Assembly (NCBI RefSeq): GCF_047495875.1
Contig: NC_092486.1
Coordinates: 5,345,738-5,409,737, forward strand
Source: Pithys albifrons albifrons
Taxonomy: Eukaryota; Chordata; Aves; Passeriformes; Thamnophilidae
Direction of reading: 5' to 3'
Length of the DNA: 64,000 bases
How positions within the stretch are numbered: position 1 is the first letter of the stretch; each line of letters starts with the position of its first letter. Made by a program: the position numbers and the translations under genes. The notes below the pieces were generated by a model. It searched no databases and had not been told where the DNA came from. It saw only the letters and a program-made list of their open reading frames with translations. Below, piece after piece: positions 48,301-59,500 of this stretch.

Positions 48301-51300
48301 AAACCAGCAAATCCCAAACTGGTGCGGGAGGGAGGAGGCACAGCCACAGCCCAGAGATGCAGAGCACGGAAGGAGCCCCCCCAAGCCGGAAAAATGCCCC
48401 CCATGCCAACCCCTCCATCCACATCCCAACGCCAAAGCCCTCCACGCTCCGCCAGAGCTGCCAGCAAGACCCGCCCAGTTTTCGGAGCAACCCTTTTTCC
48501 TGCCAAAATTCCCTATTTTAATCATTTTCCTTGGCAGCAGCGCAGTTACGGATCTATTTTCTTTAGGAGACAGATACAGCTCTGTATCCTCGGGAATTCA
48601 TCACAGGAATGGTGCAAAAAAAAGCCGGAATGAGCCCAGGTTATGGATTTTTCCCTCATTTATTTTGGGATTGCAGCTCGCCTGAGGTTCATTAATTACA
48701 TCGAGGTGCATTAATTACACTGGCATGGCGTTGGGAGACCTGTTCGGATGGAATTCCATGCCTGAGGAAGGTTTGGATTTATTTAAATCCTCGCCTCCAG
48801 ACTCAAATTCCTGGGGTTAAACTGGTTTATTTTGGGAATAATGCCAATCCTGTGCATGGCCTCAGCTTCGCCGCTCCAGCAGTGCCATCCCCTTCCCAAG
48901 CTGGATGAGATTCCCATGCTGGGATGAGAGTTTACCTCTGTATGGATCCAGCTAATTCTGGGTTTGGGATAAAACACATCAACTCCATTTGATCCTGATG
49001 GGATTGATCTGGCCTGGTGGCAACAGGGATTTGCATCCATCCAGCTCTTGCATGTCCAGAGCTTTTCCATTTCATCCCACCTTGGAGACCTTCGTGTTGC
49101 TGAGAATGATCCCAAGGAGCCAAACACAGGCTCAAGGGTTCCCAATTCCTGGTTCTCCATGGGGAAAACTGGGCTCAAACGCTGCTCCAAACAGCAATGC
49201 CATCGTGAAGATTCCAACAAATTCCTTCACCATCTCAATGGGGCCTCAAAAATACCCCCCAGACAGAAATTGCCAGGAAAGTGATATTGAGGAGGGTGGT
49301 CACTTCCCAAATTTCAGGATCCTGTTTGGAAACAACCCAGGAGTGAAGTCAATACACGCAGGTGAAGGGCAGGAGCATCCATCCCATCCGTTGGTGCCCA
49401 GTGGGCTGGCACAGGGATGGGCTTTCTCCTGGTTTGGGGTGCAGGAAGGCATTGTGTATCCAGATTCCTAAGTATTTCCCAGATTTCCATTGATTTCCCA
49501 GATTTCTAAATATTCCAGAGCAGAGAGATGTGAAAGCAGTGCTTCCCTGCCTGGTATTCCAAAGAAGTCCTCCAGTGGTTTGGCTCCATCAGCCCAAACC
49601 CACCATCCATGAACACATCCCCAGGATCCAGCACCTTCCTGGCCACCTCCTCAGAGCATCTCCTGGCCACAGAGATTATTTGAGGCTTGGGGGTTTTTCC
49701 CCACAAAATCTTCCTTTTCCATGCAGTCCCATCTGCAGCACCCAGCTGTGGGATGTGAGGATGGATCCCACAGCCACCGGCACGGCTGGATCCTGGAAGG
49801 AAACAGGGAAAACTCTGCTCCCGGTGCAGCCTGTGCCTCCTGCCACCCCGGCGCTCCACGAGCCCGGGCTCGCCCGGAGCCTGCCGGGATTTGGGCGGTG
49901 TCGGGTTGGCCGTGCCGAGCTCGGGGCCCTCGGGCGATGCTGCGTGTGGCGATGCTGCACCCGCTGGCTCCGGCAGGGAAGCTGCATCCGCAGGGATTCA
50001 GCAGAGGATCGCGAGGGCTCTGCCTGGATGTGCCCAGGACGGGGCTGGGGTTGGTGTGTTTGGATCCACCTGGTACAGGATGAGGATTCTGAGCCCAGCC
50101 GGATCCAGTGTGGAATCACGGATGTTGTGCCCGGCAGAGTCTGGTTTGGGATTGAGGACACTGCACTGGTCGGATCCGCTCTGGCACTGGGGATGCTGCG
50201 CCCAGATGGATCCAGGACAGGGTCAGGGATGCTGTGCCAGACTGGATTCAGTGCAGCGTTGAGGACATTCTGTCCTGCTAGATCCAGTCTGGGACTGGGG
50301 ATCCTCTACCCCATCTGGGATCAAGGATGCCGAGCCTGGCCTGGTCCAGTGCAGGACTGAAGATGCTCTGTCCTGCTGGATCTGGTATGGGACTGAGGAT
50401 GCTGAGCCTTGGCCTGATCCAGCACAGGTTTGGGGATGTTGTGCCTGGCCAGAACCAGAATGGCATCGAGGATGCTGAGCCCAGCTGGATGTGGTACTGG
50501 TTTGGGAATGCTGTGCCCAGATGGATCTGATATGGGACTGGGGACGCTGAGCCTGGCCAGATCCCATCCAGTCTCACCAACACGACGATGTCCTGAGTTC
50601 CATCCTACGATCCAGAGCATCCCTGTGCCACCGCTCCGGTGGGAGCTCATGGGAGGGGGTTTGTGCCCATGCGGAGCTCGGCCACTCTCAGTGCCCAAGT
50701 GGCCAGTGGGGCCTCACCCGGCGGCGCCACAAAATTCACCCAACTGCCCCCAGTACCCCAGTTTGCCCCCTCCCCCTGATACCCCTCACTCTCTTGGCTC
50801 CACAGAGGCCCCAGTCCATCGGGATTCAGCCTCAATCCGCTCCTTCCCAACCTCGTTCACCCCCCTAAAACGTTCAGGAGGCGACACAGCTCCAGCCCCT
50901 GTTAATTAATCCCCTTTCTGGGATTCATTAAATCATCATTACTGGCCATTTGTGACGGATCCCAACACCAATCCCTCCTCATTATCCCGGATTCCTCGCC
51001 AGTGTTTGGCATCTCAGGCAGCTGCGCATCATCCCCAAAACCTCATAATCCCAAAGTGACAAATTGGGAATACAGCCTTGATCCAGCGGCCAAACACCGG
51101 CATAATTGGCTAATCCACCCTCCCAATCCCGGGATTTGTGCTCCGCTGCCTCTCCAACCAGTTGCTTCCAGGAAAGCAAAAGTAGGAAAACCCTAAAAAT
51201 ACGGAAAACTCTCCACGCGACGCCAGCTGGATTGTGGGATTTCAGACCCTTATAAATGCCCCAACTGCTGGTATCCCGTACATATTCCATATGGGAGCAC

Positions 51301-53635
51301 GATTTCCTATGGATACCAGGGAAATAACGCGGAAAAGCATCGCTGGAGCAAGAAATATACGCGGACAATGAGGTGATGGGAGCGACGCTCCAGGCCGGGA
51401 TGCTTTGGGTACCACGGCAGGGGCCACATAGCTCTGAAGGCTGAGGAGCCCCAGGGGGCTGAGATGCCTCACCAGGAGGGCACCGGGAGGGGGGCTGAGC
51501 CAGGGAAGGGCCTCGGATACCTCCCATGCGAGAGGGAACACCTCGTATTCCTAAAACACATTTACATCCCTAAAATTCCTTTAGGATGCTGCCCAGGAAG
51601 GTGAACGGGATGGTTTGGGGGTCGAGGGACACTCCTGGGAGGGGGCGTGTGGGTGCCCCTCTCCCCCCACCTCACGCCCTCCCCCCCGAAATTCTCGCTC
51701 AATTTGCTTAATCACTTCTCCCCCCGCGGGACAATGTCGGCCCATTAACGGCTTTAAAACCCTTTTAAATGAGAAAAGCGGCAGCTCGGGGTCAGATTTC
51801 GGGGCGGGTCCCCCGGGGTGCGCCCCCCCCAAACTTCCCACCCCTCCCAGGGCCCCCCTACCACCCCAAAGGGGCAAAGACACCAAAAATAAAGGGAATG
51901 AACCCAGTTTCTTGGGTGTTTTCTTTAGCACCGGGTGCTCGTTTTCTTGCGGGACGGGCTGTGAGTTTGGGGGGTCTGAGCATCCCCAGGAGGTGGGCAG
52001 GGGGCGGGAGGGGCCCGGGGGGCACTTACGGTGCGGGCGCCGCCCGGGGAGAGCGCTCCGTTGGCGAGGTAGGGGCTGCCCAGCTCGGGGAGCATCAGGA
52101 AGGGGTAGCCGGGATAGGGGGGGCCCTTAAAAAAACCCCCATCTTGTTGCCGTCGGACCACTGGGGAGAGAAGGAAAGGGGGATCAGGAGGCAGAGGGGC
52201 GGGGGGTACACCCAGGGAGGGGGGCAAGGCAGGGGGCATCGGGAGGTCCCTCTGGGAATGCCAAAACCCCTTGGGGGGTCCTTGGTTCTCCTGGGGGGGT
52301 TCCCCATTTAGGAGTGGCGGGGAGGTCCTTCTGGGGGTGCCCAAGTCCCCTGGGAAGGTCCTTTCTTCTTCCGGGGGAGTTGTCCCCTGTCGAAGGCGGT
52401 CCTAGGTGGGTCTCTCTGGGATGCTCAAGTCACTTTTGTGGGAGTCCTCGGTTCTCCTGGGGGGGCCCCGCCCTTGTGGGGGGTGGGTAAGGTCCCTTTG
52501 GGGGGTCCAAGTCCCTTGGGAGGAGGTCCTTGATTTTCCATGGGAGACCTGGGTAGGTCTCTCTGGAGGTTTCCAAGTCCATTGGGGGTCCTTGGTTCTT
52601 CTAGGGGGGATGTCCCGACTTGAGGGCGGCCCGGACAGGTCCCTTTGGGGTGCCCGAGTCTCTCGGGGGTTGGGTGGTCTCGGGGGAGCCCCAGTGCTGG
52701 GTGGGCGCGGGAGGGAGGGGGGTCTCGGCTGCACGGGGGGACCCGGGGGGCGGAGGGTCCCGGTGCTGGTCACTCCCGGCGAGGACCCAGCCCTGGGGGG
52801 GTCCCGAGCCCGGTTCCTCGGGGGGGGGCACCGATCCATCCGCAGGGGACCGAACGGGGCCGGTTACCGGGGCGGTGGGGCGGGACCTGGGGCCGGTGGG
52901 GCGGGAGGGGGGACACAGGGGAGGGGACACGGGGGCTGAATGTGGGAGACACAGCGGGGGGACACACGGGATAGTGGGGACATGGAGGGGGGAATGGAGA
53001 GGGCACGGGGTGGGCACGGGGCGTTGAGAACACGGGGGGTGGAATTCGGGGGACACGGGGGGGACACACGGGGCGGAGGAGGACACGGAGGGGGACATAT
53101 AGGGGGGCGAGGACACGAGTGGGGCGACACGATGGGGGGAACTGGGAGACACACGAGGGGAGACGGGGCGGGGGGACACGGGGGGTCCCGCCCGCAGCCG
53201 GGGGCGGAAACAAAGAAGTTGGGAAGTGTCGGCGGGTCCCGGGGGATGAGGCGGGAGCGGGAGGGGAACGGGGGCACTGGGGGGGAGTCCGGTACCTTCT
53301 GCCAGAGAGTCCCGCGGCTTCTGGAAACTTTCCCGGGGCGGCGGGGGCCGCTCCGCCTGCGGGGAGAGGCGGTGAGCGGAACGGGGCCGGGCGGGGGGCG
53401 CGTCCCCCCGGCTCCCCGCCGCCCCCCGCCTCACCTCGGCGCCGGGGCCGCCCCCGGGGCCGCCGCCCCCGCGGTTCTCGGTCTCGCTGACCAGCGAGGA
53501 CTTGAGCTCGTCCAGGTCCCCGTGGGCCGAGCCGCGCCCCGCGCCCTTGTCCTGCTCCTCGCCCTCGTCCTGGAAGGCGATGAGCTCGTCGGGGGCCCCC
53601 AGGTCGTCCCCCCCCGTCGGTTCCAGCTGCGGCAT
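39330..53635 (-). CDS. TCF7L1: TCF7L1 (TCF3), HMG-box Wnt transcription factor
   Basis: This LEF/TCF DNA-binding protein represses Wnt targets until beta-catenin binds. The minus-strand coding exons are 53435-53635, 53296-53356, 52030-52160, 42995-43078, 42587-42719, 41999-42101, 41628-41711, 40951-41094, 40717-40876, 40159-40266, 39886-39952 and 39330-39811. They total 1758 nt or 585 residues, against about 588 in human. [21 protein letters not shown] begins the beta-catenin-binding domain. [20 protein letters not shown] and [11 protein letters not shown] belong to the Groucho-interacting region. The HMG box runs from [19 protein letters not shown] through [20 protein letters not shown], followed by the basic tail [10 protein letters not shown]. 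Two CtBP-type PLSL motifs sit in the C-terminus (AQPLSLTTK and TQPLSLVTK). A serine-rich stretch replaces part of the mammalian C-terminal linker. Intron 3 is about 9 kb; most other introns are under 600 bp. Confidence 0.97.
39470..39595 (-). repeat. TCF7L1: Coding serine-rich repeat in TCF7L1
   Basis: [21 protein letters not shown] triplet repeats on the plus strand read as Ser-rich codons on the minus strand, giving runs of four to nine Ser broken by Thr and Leu. The human protein has only a short Ser run here. Confidence 0.9.
40272..40525. repeat. Minisatellite in TCF7L1 intron 9
   Basis: Units of about 19-21 bp such as CTGGAGACCTCAAAGCTACT and CTGGAAACCTCAAATCC start just after the exon 10 acceptor. 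The same kind of unit occurs in intron 7. Confidence 0.85.
41185..41405. repeat. Minisatellite in TCF7L1 intron 7
   Basis: Units like CATGCTGGAAACCCCAAATC of about 19-21 bp, in the same orientation as and related to the intron 9 array 700 bp away. Confidence 0.85.
42165..42345. repeat. Minisatellite in TCF7L1 intron 5
   Basis: Repeats of GAGCACCC, then TTTTCC or CTGTCTCCC, and CTCCCAGCACCC, unit roughly 32-34 bp, five diverged copies. Confidence 0.75.
42795..42945 (+). mobile_element. CR1 LINE 3' fragment in TCF7L1 intron 4
   Basis: GGGAGGTGTCCCTGCCCATGG, TCCTTAAGGTCCCTTCCAAC and a final GATTCCATAATTCC mark a sense-oriented CR1 3' end inside intron 4. Confidence 0.85.
43640..43745. repeat. 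Short minisatellite, about 22-bp unit, in TCF7L1 intron 3
   Basis: Five copies of a unit like GTCACCCATGGGCTCCCT lie in tandem. Confidence 0.8.
44735..45490. repeat. Large degenerate minisatellite in TCF7L1 intron 3
   Basis: About 750 bp built of diverged units such as CATGTCCCAGCACTG and CATGTCCTGGTGTTG, period near 15 bp. Divergence and length suggest an old array. Confidence 0.87.
46725..46992. repeat. 50-bp tandem repeat in TCF7L1 intron 3
   Basis: Five copies of an exact 50-bp unit containing CCTTGCCATGAGCACTCTGG and GCATCCTTCTCCTATGGATA. The first four are essentially identical, implying recent expansion. Confidence 0.95.
47308..47500. repeat. 39-bp tandem repeat in TCF7L1 intron 3
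   Basis: Nearly five copies of a 39-bp unit containing CAGCCCCCATGGGACACCAG and GGGGTCCTGTACCCCT, with the variant GGCACACC in later copies. Confidence 0.93.
50080..50580. repeat. Degenerate minisatellite, about 40-bp unit, in TCF7L1 intron 3
   Basis: Units with GGGACTGAGGATGCTGAGCC and a following TGGATCCAGTGC or TGATCCAGCAC recur every 36-44 bp about 12 times. Confidence 0.8.
52170..52620. repeat. Degenerate G/T-rich repeat in TCF7L1 intron 2
   Basis: Blocks with GGTCCTTGGTTCTCCTGGGG and CCAAGTCCCTTGGG recur every 55-65 bp, about seven times and strongly diverged. Confidence 0.65.
52905..53190. repeat. GGGGGACAC-type low-complexity repeat in TCF7L1 intron 2
   Basis: GGGGACACGGGGGG and GGGACACACGGG words recur over nearly 300 bp on the plus strand, ending before exon 2. 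Confidence 0.78.
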
Positions 53636-53900
53636 CGTGGGGTCCCGCCCCGGCCCCGCCGGGCCCCGCCGCCGCCGTCGCCGCCGCCCGGAGGGTCGGG
53701 AATGCGCGGGGCGGCGGGGCGGGGAGGAGCCGGGATGCAAACCGACACCGGGGGCCGGGCAGGGGCTCGCACCGCCCCGCCAGCCCCGCACCGGCCCCGC
53801 ACGGCCCCGCGCCCGCCCCTGCCCGCACCGGCCCCGCCGGCGGAACGGCCTCGCTGCCCACGGGGCGCCCACGGGGCACGGCCGATCCCGCCGCCTCCGC
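53636..53900 (-). promoter_or_regulatory. TCF7L1: TCF7L1 CpG-island promoter
   Basis: The sequence upstream of the TCF7L1 start codon is CpG- and GC-dense. No TATA box is evident. The start site is inferred only from position. Confidence 0.5.
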
Positions 53901-55975
53901 CGCCCCCCGCGCGCTCGGGGTCCCCCATTCCGTCCCGGGTCCCCCCATCTCATCCCATCCAGGATCCCTCTCCCCTGTGCAGGGCGCCCATCTGGGGGTC
54001 TCCCCGTCCCATCTCGGGGGTCACTGCCCAGCCGGGTGTTCTCAGCCCAACCAGGGTCCTCTTCATTCCGGCTGTGTTCCCCCCATCCTACCCCGGTCTC
54101 TCCATCATGCCCAGAGTCCCCCCCCCCCATCCCATGCAGGTCCCCCCATCCCTCCCAGGGTGTCCTCTCCCATCTGGATGCCCCCATCCTGCCGAAGTCG
54201 TCCCATCCTATTCAGTTGCCCCCATCCTCCCTAAATGCCCCCAACCCACCCAGGGTGACCCCCAGCTCTTCATCCTGTCCTGCTGAGGTGCCCCTATCCC
54301 ACTTGGGTGTCTCCGTGTAGCAGGAGAACCCTCATCCCACCCAGGGTGTCCCCATCCCACCAACGTGTCCCCATCCCACCAACGTGTCCCCATCCCACCA
54401 ACGTGTCCCCATCCTTCCCATGTACCCACCGCACTGGAGTGTCCCCTGCCCACCCCAGGGTCCTACCATGGCCAGGCCAGCCAGCCAGCAGGGCAGACCC
54501 ACTGGAATAACCTTTCCCCCCCCCTTTTTTTTACAGGGTGGGCTCGTTCCCCCCGTGACAGGCACTCGCGGGGCTGCTGGGGTGGCACCAAACGGGGTTT
54601 CCTCCAGCATCTCCAAACCATTGTCTTCCTCCCGTCCCATCACCCCCAGCCTGACCGTGAACCCAAATCTCTGGCCATCCCCATCCCCAAACCCCCGGGG
54701 CCACCAGGCTCCGCCGCCCCCCGGCAGCCCCTCGCTCTGCTCCACAAAGGTTCTTCAGTTGCTTTGCCTGAAATACTCCATGAAAAGGCTTTTGTACCAT
54801 CGAAATCGCTGCTGACCCCAGTCCCCCCTGCCCAAGATTCCCAAGGAAAAGCGGGAGGCAGCTGCGGGGGGTCGTGCTGGCCGGCCCTTCCCGGCTCCCA
54901 GCCCTCCAGATGTTTTATTACCCTGTGTTTAATTAACATTTCCAGCCATGTGCTGAATGGGAAGCTCACGTCTGCCCCTTCTTCCCGGACAGCTCCTTGT
55001 GCTGGGGTGCCCTTCCCGTGTGGGGTGTGTGTGTGTCTGAGGGAGCTGCGTGCACCCCAGGACGATAAAAAATATAGAAAATCACCTTAAACATTAACTT
55101 TGCCCATGTTCCCCACAAATAACATGGGATGAGTCCCCGAGGAATGCGGAGCTGGCTGGTTCCTGGCATGGGAAGATCAAGGTCCCCTGTCACCCAGCGC
55201 TGCCCAGGGACCCCCCAGCCTCGCAGGACCCCCAGTCATAACAGGGGCACTGACAGCGCTGCAGTTTGGGGCCGTTTCCCAACATTTCTGTGGATCCTAC
55301 AAACCCAGGAGAGCCTCTAAAAAGTTTGGAGGTGACACCAGGTGGTGCTCCGGAGGTTCGGGCGAACCCCCCCTCCTCTTCCCTTCCGCTCGCCCCACTT
55401 TGGGGTAACCCCGAATGCAGAGGAAGGCTCAGGGGAGAGAAAGGGGACCCCAGGCCACCCCCAGCGCCCCCTCCCCGCGCGGCTCCAGCCAGATGTCGGC
55501 AGCTGGGGGGGCTGGGCTGTGGAAACAACGAACTGCTAATGGCCCATTAGCACATGCTGGGGACACTCCCGGGCGGGAGTCACCCTCTGTCCCCCCCGCC
55601 CGGGTGACCTCCTGCTTCCCCCCGGACACCTCGTCGGGGGGGGGTCATCGCCACGGGGAGGGGCAGCAGCATCTCTGATGGTCTGGGGTCAAACTGAGAG
55701 GCATTGCACCCCAAAAACCTCCAGGCTGCTCCGGGACAGAGGGGCCCAGGGAACCTCTGGAAAGGGGGATGGATCCCCCTGACCCGCCCTGCACGGGGGT
55801 CCCTGGGAGCCCGCGTGGGGTGGGGGGCGCGGGGAGCCCCCCCGGGGAGAGCCCCCAGACCCGCTCCGGGACGAGGGACCCAAAGGGCCGCCCTGGGGTG
55901 GGGACAGGTCCGCGCTGGGACAGCAGGGGGGTCCCGATCCGCGGGGGGGGACACCCCACGAGGGGCGGAGCGTAT
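53901..55975. other. TCF7L1-DBNL intergenic region (head-to-head)
   Basis: No coding exon was seen. The first part is C-rich with a short array at 54340-54420 (CCCATCCCACCAACGTGTC, four copies). The remainder shows no clear structure. Confidence 0.5.
54340..54420. repeat. 19-bp tandem repeat
   Basis: About four copies of CCCATCCCACCAACGTGTC. Confidence 0.8.
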
Positions 55976-56518
55976 GTGGGCGTGGCTTGTTTAATTAGCG
56001 GGGGTGTCTTATGGTTTGTGGGCGTGGCCTGGTGGTTTATGGGCGAGGTTTGATGATTGGGGCGTGGTCTGTGTGTTTGTGGGCGTGGTTTGTGGGGGCG
56101 GGGCCGGGACCATTGACGGGGCGGTACCGGGGGCGGTGCCGGCAACACCGGGGGCGGTACCGGGGGCTGGTACCGGGGCGGTGCCGGTAGCACTGACGGG
56201 GCGGTACCGGGGGCGGTGCCGGTAGCACTGACGGGGCGGTACCGGGGGCGGTACCGGCAACACCGGGGGCGGTACCGGGGGCTGGTACCGGGGCGGTGCC
56301 GGTAGCACTGACGGGGCGGTACCGGGGGCGGTACCGGGGGTGGTACCGGGGCGGTGCCGGTAGCACTGACGGGGCGGTACCGGGGGCGGTACCAGGAGCA
56401 CCGGGGGTGGTACCGAGGGTGGTGCCAGGGCAGCACCGGGGTGGTACCGGGGCGGTGCCCGTAGCACCGGCGGGGCGGGGCGGGGCCGGCGGGGCCGGCG
56501 GGCGGAGCGGGCGCGGCC
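55976..56518 (+). promoter_or_regulatory. DBNL: DBNL promoter region
   Basis: Four GGGCGTGG boxes (KLF/Sp1-like) lie at about 55979, 56022, 56059 and 56082, followed by a GC-rich minisatellite at 56095-56470 that ends about 50 bp before the start codon. The start site is not resolved and could lie within or upstream of the array. Confidence 0.5.
56095..56470. repeat. Minisatellite in DBNL promoter, about 17-18 bp modules
   Basis: Modules GGGGCGGTACCGG, GGGGCGGTGCCGG, TAGCACTGAC and CAACACC alternate in larger blocks of 34-36 bp, about 20 modules in all. Confidence 0.93.
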
Positions 56519-59500
56519 ATGGCGCTGAACCTGGCCAAGAACGGGCGGGCGCTGCAGGAGGCCTACGGGAGCGTGGTGGCCGCGGGGAGCCCCACGGACT
56601 GGTGAGGGGCACCGGGGGGCACCGCGGGGCACCGGGCATCGGTACCGGAACATCGGAAGGGATAGAGGGGGGATGAGGGATGAGGATGGCTGCAGTGGGG
56701 GATGGGGGATGGGGGGATGGGAATGGGATGGGGAAGGGATGGATGGGATGGGGAGGGGCTGCAGGGGAGGGGATTGGATGGGGAAGGGATGGGAGGAATT
56801 GAGGGGATGGGGAGAGAATGGAGGGGATGGGGAGGGGATAGAGGGGTGGGAGTGAAACGGGTGGATGGGGGTGGGTGATCCAGGGGGAGATTTAGGGCCA
56901 GGCCAGTTTCCTGGGGGGATGTGGAGTGTCAGGGCTCAGGGTGTGGGGGTGATTGGGGAGCAGGAGGAGTGTCCTGGGGGGGGAATCAGGGCTGTGGGTT
57001 GTATGAGGGAGTTAGGGCTGTTTGGGGGGGGCTGTGGGGGTGCCCAGAGGGGATCAGGGCTGGGGGTGTCTGGGGGCATCAGTAAGTCCCTGGGCTGTGG
57101 GGCCGGCAGTGTGTGGGGTGTGGACACCCTAGACAGGCACCATGCTGGATGAAACTGGCTAAAAATCCCATTTCTGCCTTAATTTCAGGGCTCTGTTCAC
57201 CTATGAAGGCAACAGCAATGACCTGCGAGTGGCTGGCTCTGGGGGTGAGTGTGTTGGGGACTGTCCCCCCACCCGGGGGGTCTGGGAGCTTCCAGGGCTC
57301 ATCTCACTGTACCTGCCTGGGATGTCGGGGGAGTTTCAACCCCTGAGGGTGTTTTGGGCAGTGCCCTTGGTGTGGGACCAGGGTGGGAGCTGTGTTGGAG
57401 TGCCCAGGATGATTCTGGAGCAAGGAATATGGAGCAGAGACTTACTGGCAGCTCTGCTTCTCTTTCCCTTTCATTTTCCTCCTTTCCAGAGGATCTAAAG
57501 TTTGGATCCTGGTTGCTCTGTGCACCCTGAAGTGTTTTAGGTGCTGGTTTTAGGCAGGCCCACGTGGCACTCCAAAGCTGCTCACTCAGCCAGGGCTTCC
57601 TGCTCAATGTTCCTAAAGCCCCTCATATCCAATTCCCTGCTTTCCATGATTTTTTTTAGTTATTTTTTATCTGACTGTTTGTTCCCACTGAAACACTCCT
57701 GACTGGGAAGCCAAAACTGTTGGGAAGCAGCACATCCAGGCAGGTTTCCCCACTCCAGGAATTTGTATCTTCTCATCCCTCCCCAACTTCTTCCCTGATT
57801 TCCATGTGTTTTTCCCAACCTACAGATCTCTATGGAAGTTTCTGGGATGCTTTGCAGGGTCTGGCAGAGCCTGTGGAGCCAGGGGGTTGGTGTTGGGGAA
57901 TTTTGTTCAGGGAAAGCTCGTGCTGAGCCCCAGATGAGGGTTTGGGGGAGCTGCAGAGGGTGTGCCCTGAGCCCCCCACAGATCCCTCTGCCCAGCACTC
58001 CTGTTGTGTCCTTCCATACCAGCACCAGCTCAGACTTCCAGCCTTCAACTTCCCTGCTGGGTTTGGAGCCAAATTTAGAGCCAAAGCATAAATATTTAAC
58101 AGGGAGAGGGAAACGATCTGGGTGCTGCTGCAGCACAGAGGAAGTCAGGCTGGGCTGTGCCAGTCCTGCCAGGGGGGGATGAGGATCAGTGGCTCTTTTC
58201 CTCCTTTTCAGGGCTCAGACAGTTCAGTGCAGGAGAAATTGTGGTTTGGGGTAATTTTGTTGAGATGAGAGCGTGAGTTTGTGGTAGTTTTCCTCCTTTC
58301 CTGGTAGTTTTTTGGCATGGTGGGGGTGATGCTGTGCCCTTCCCATTGCTCACCCAGCCCCTGCCTGAGCCCTGTGTGGGATTTTCCCTCTGGGTTTCAC
58401 TTCTGAGCCCCCAAACCCGGTGCTGAGACCCCCCCGGGTGGGAGCAGGGGGTGGCCAAGCAGGGCCCTCTTGGTTCCTTCCCTCTTGGTTCCTTCCCTAC
58501 TTCCTGCCTGACAAAGCAGGAACAAGGCTCAGCCAGTTCCTCCACCACTTCCCAGCACCATTCCCACCCTCCCTGAGGTGTTTTCCGGCCATGCCGGTGC
58601 TTGCCGGAGCGTGGTTTTGTGCAGGCTCCTGTGGGCAGAGCTGGCAGCTGCCTGCTCTCATTAAAGCCTCTAATTAATCTGGGGGTGTGAGCAGCTCCTT
58701 CCCCTTCTCTGTCATCCCTCCCTTCACTTGGTTACGGATCCAGGATCTTTCCATGAGGGGTTTGTGAGAGTCTGAGGAAGAGGAACTGGGTGATGAAGGC
58801 TGCTGGGAATGGGAGGGGGCGGGAGGAGACTGAGGCTTGGCTCCCAAATAATCCTGTGGATGACAAATGATCAGGTAATGGCAGGACCAGGGTAAACACC
58901 GGGGGGTCTGAGCATCCCTGTGGTGGGTCAACCTCTGGTCTCACAGGGATCATCTCCAGGGAATAAGAGGCTGGGAGGCTGCAGCCTCCATGGGTTTGGC
59001 TGTTCCTACCATGTGTATGGATGGAATGGGCTGGACTCACCCCCTGTGCTTCCTCCTGGGGCAGATGGGGGGCTGGAGGAGATGGTGGAGGAGCTCAACA
59101 GCGGGAAGGTGATGTACGGCTTCTGCCGCGTGAAGGATCCCAACTCGGGGCTGCCCAAATACGTCCTGGTCAACTGGGTGAGTGGGGGTGGCCCTGCCTG
59201 GGGCCGGGCTGGGGGGCTGGGGGTGTCCATCCTGGAGAAGGGACAGTTCAGGGGACACCTCAGGGCCCCCCGAGTGCCTGGAGGGCTCGGTGCCGGCGCT
59301 GCTGCCGCGAGTCCAGCCGGTGCCGGTGGTTTCTCGTTGCAGACGGGGGAAGGTGTCAATGACGTGCGGAAAGGAGCCTGTGCCAACCACGTCAGCACCG
59401 TGGCCAACTTCCTAAAGGTCTGATCCTCCTCATGTCCTCCCCCAGGGAACCATGGAATGGCCTGGGTTGGAGAGACCTTACACACCATTCAGTTCCATGG

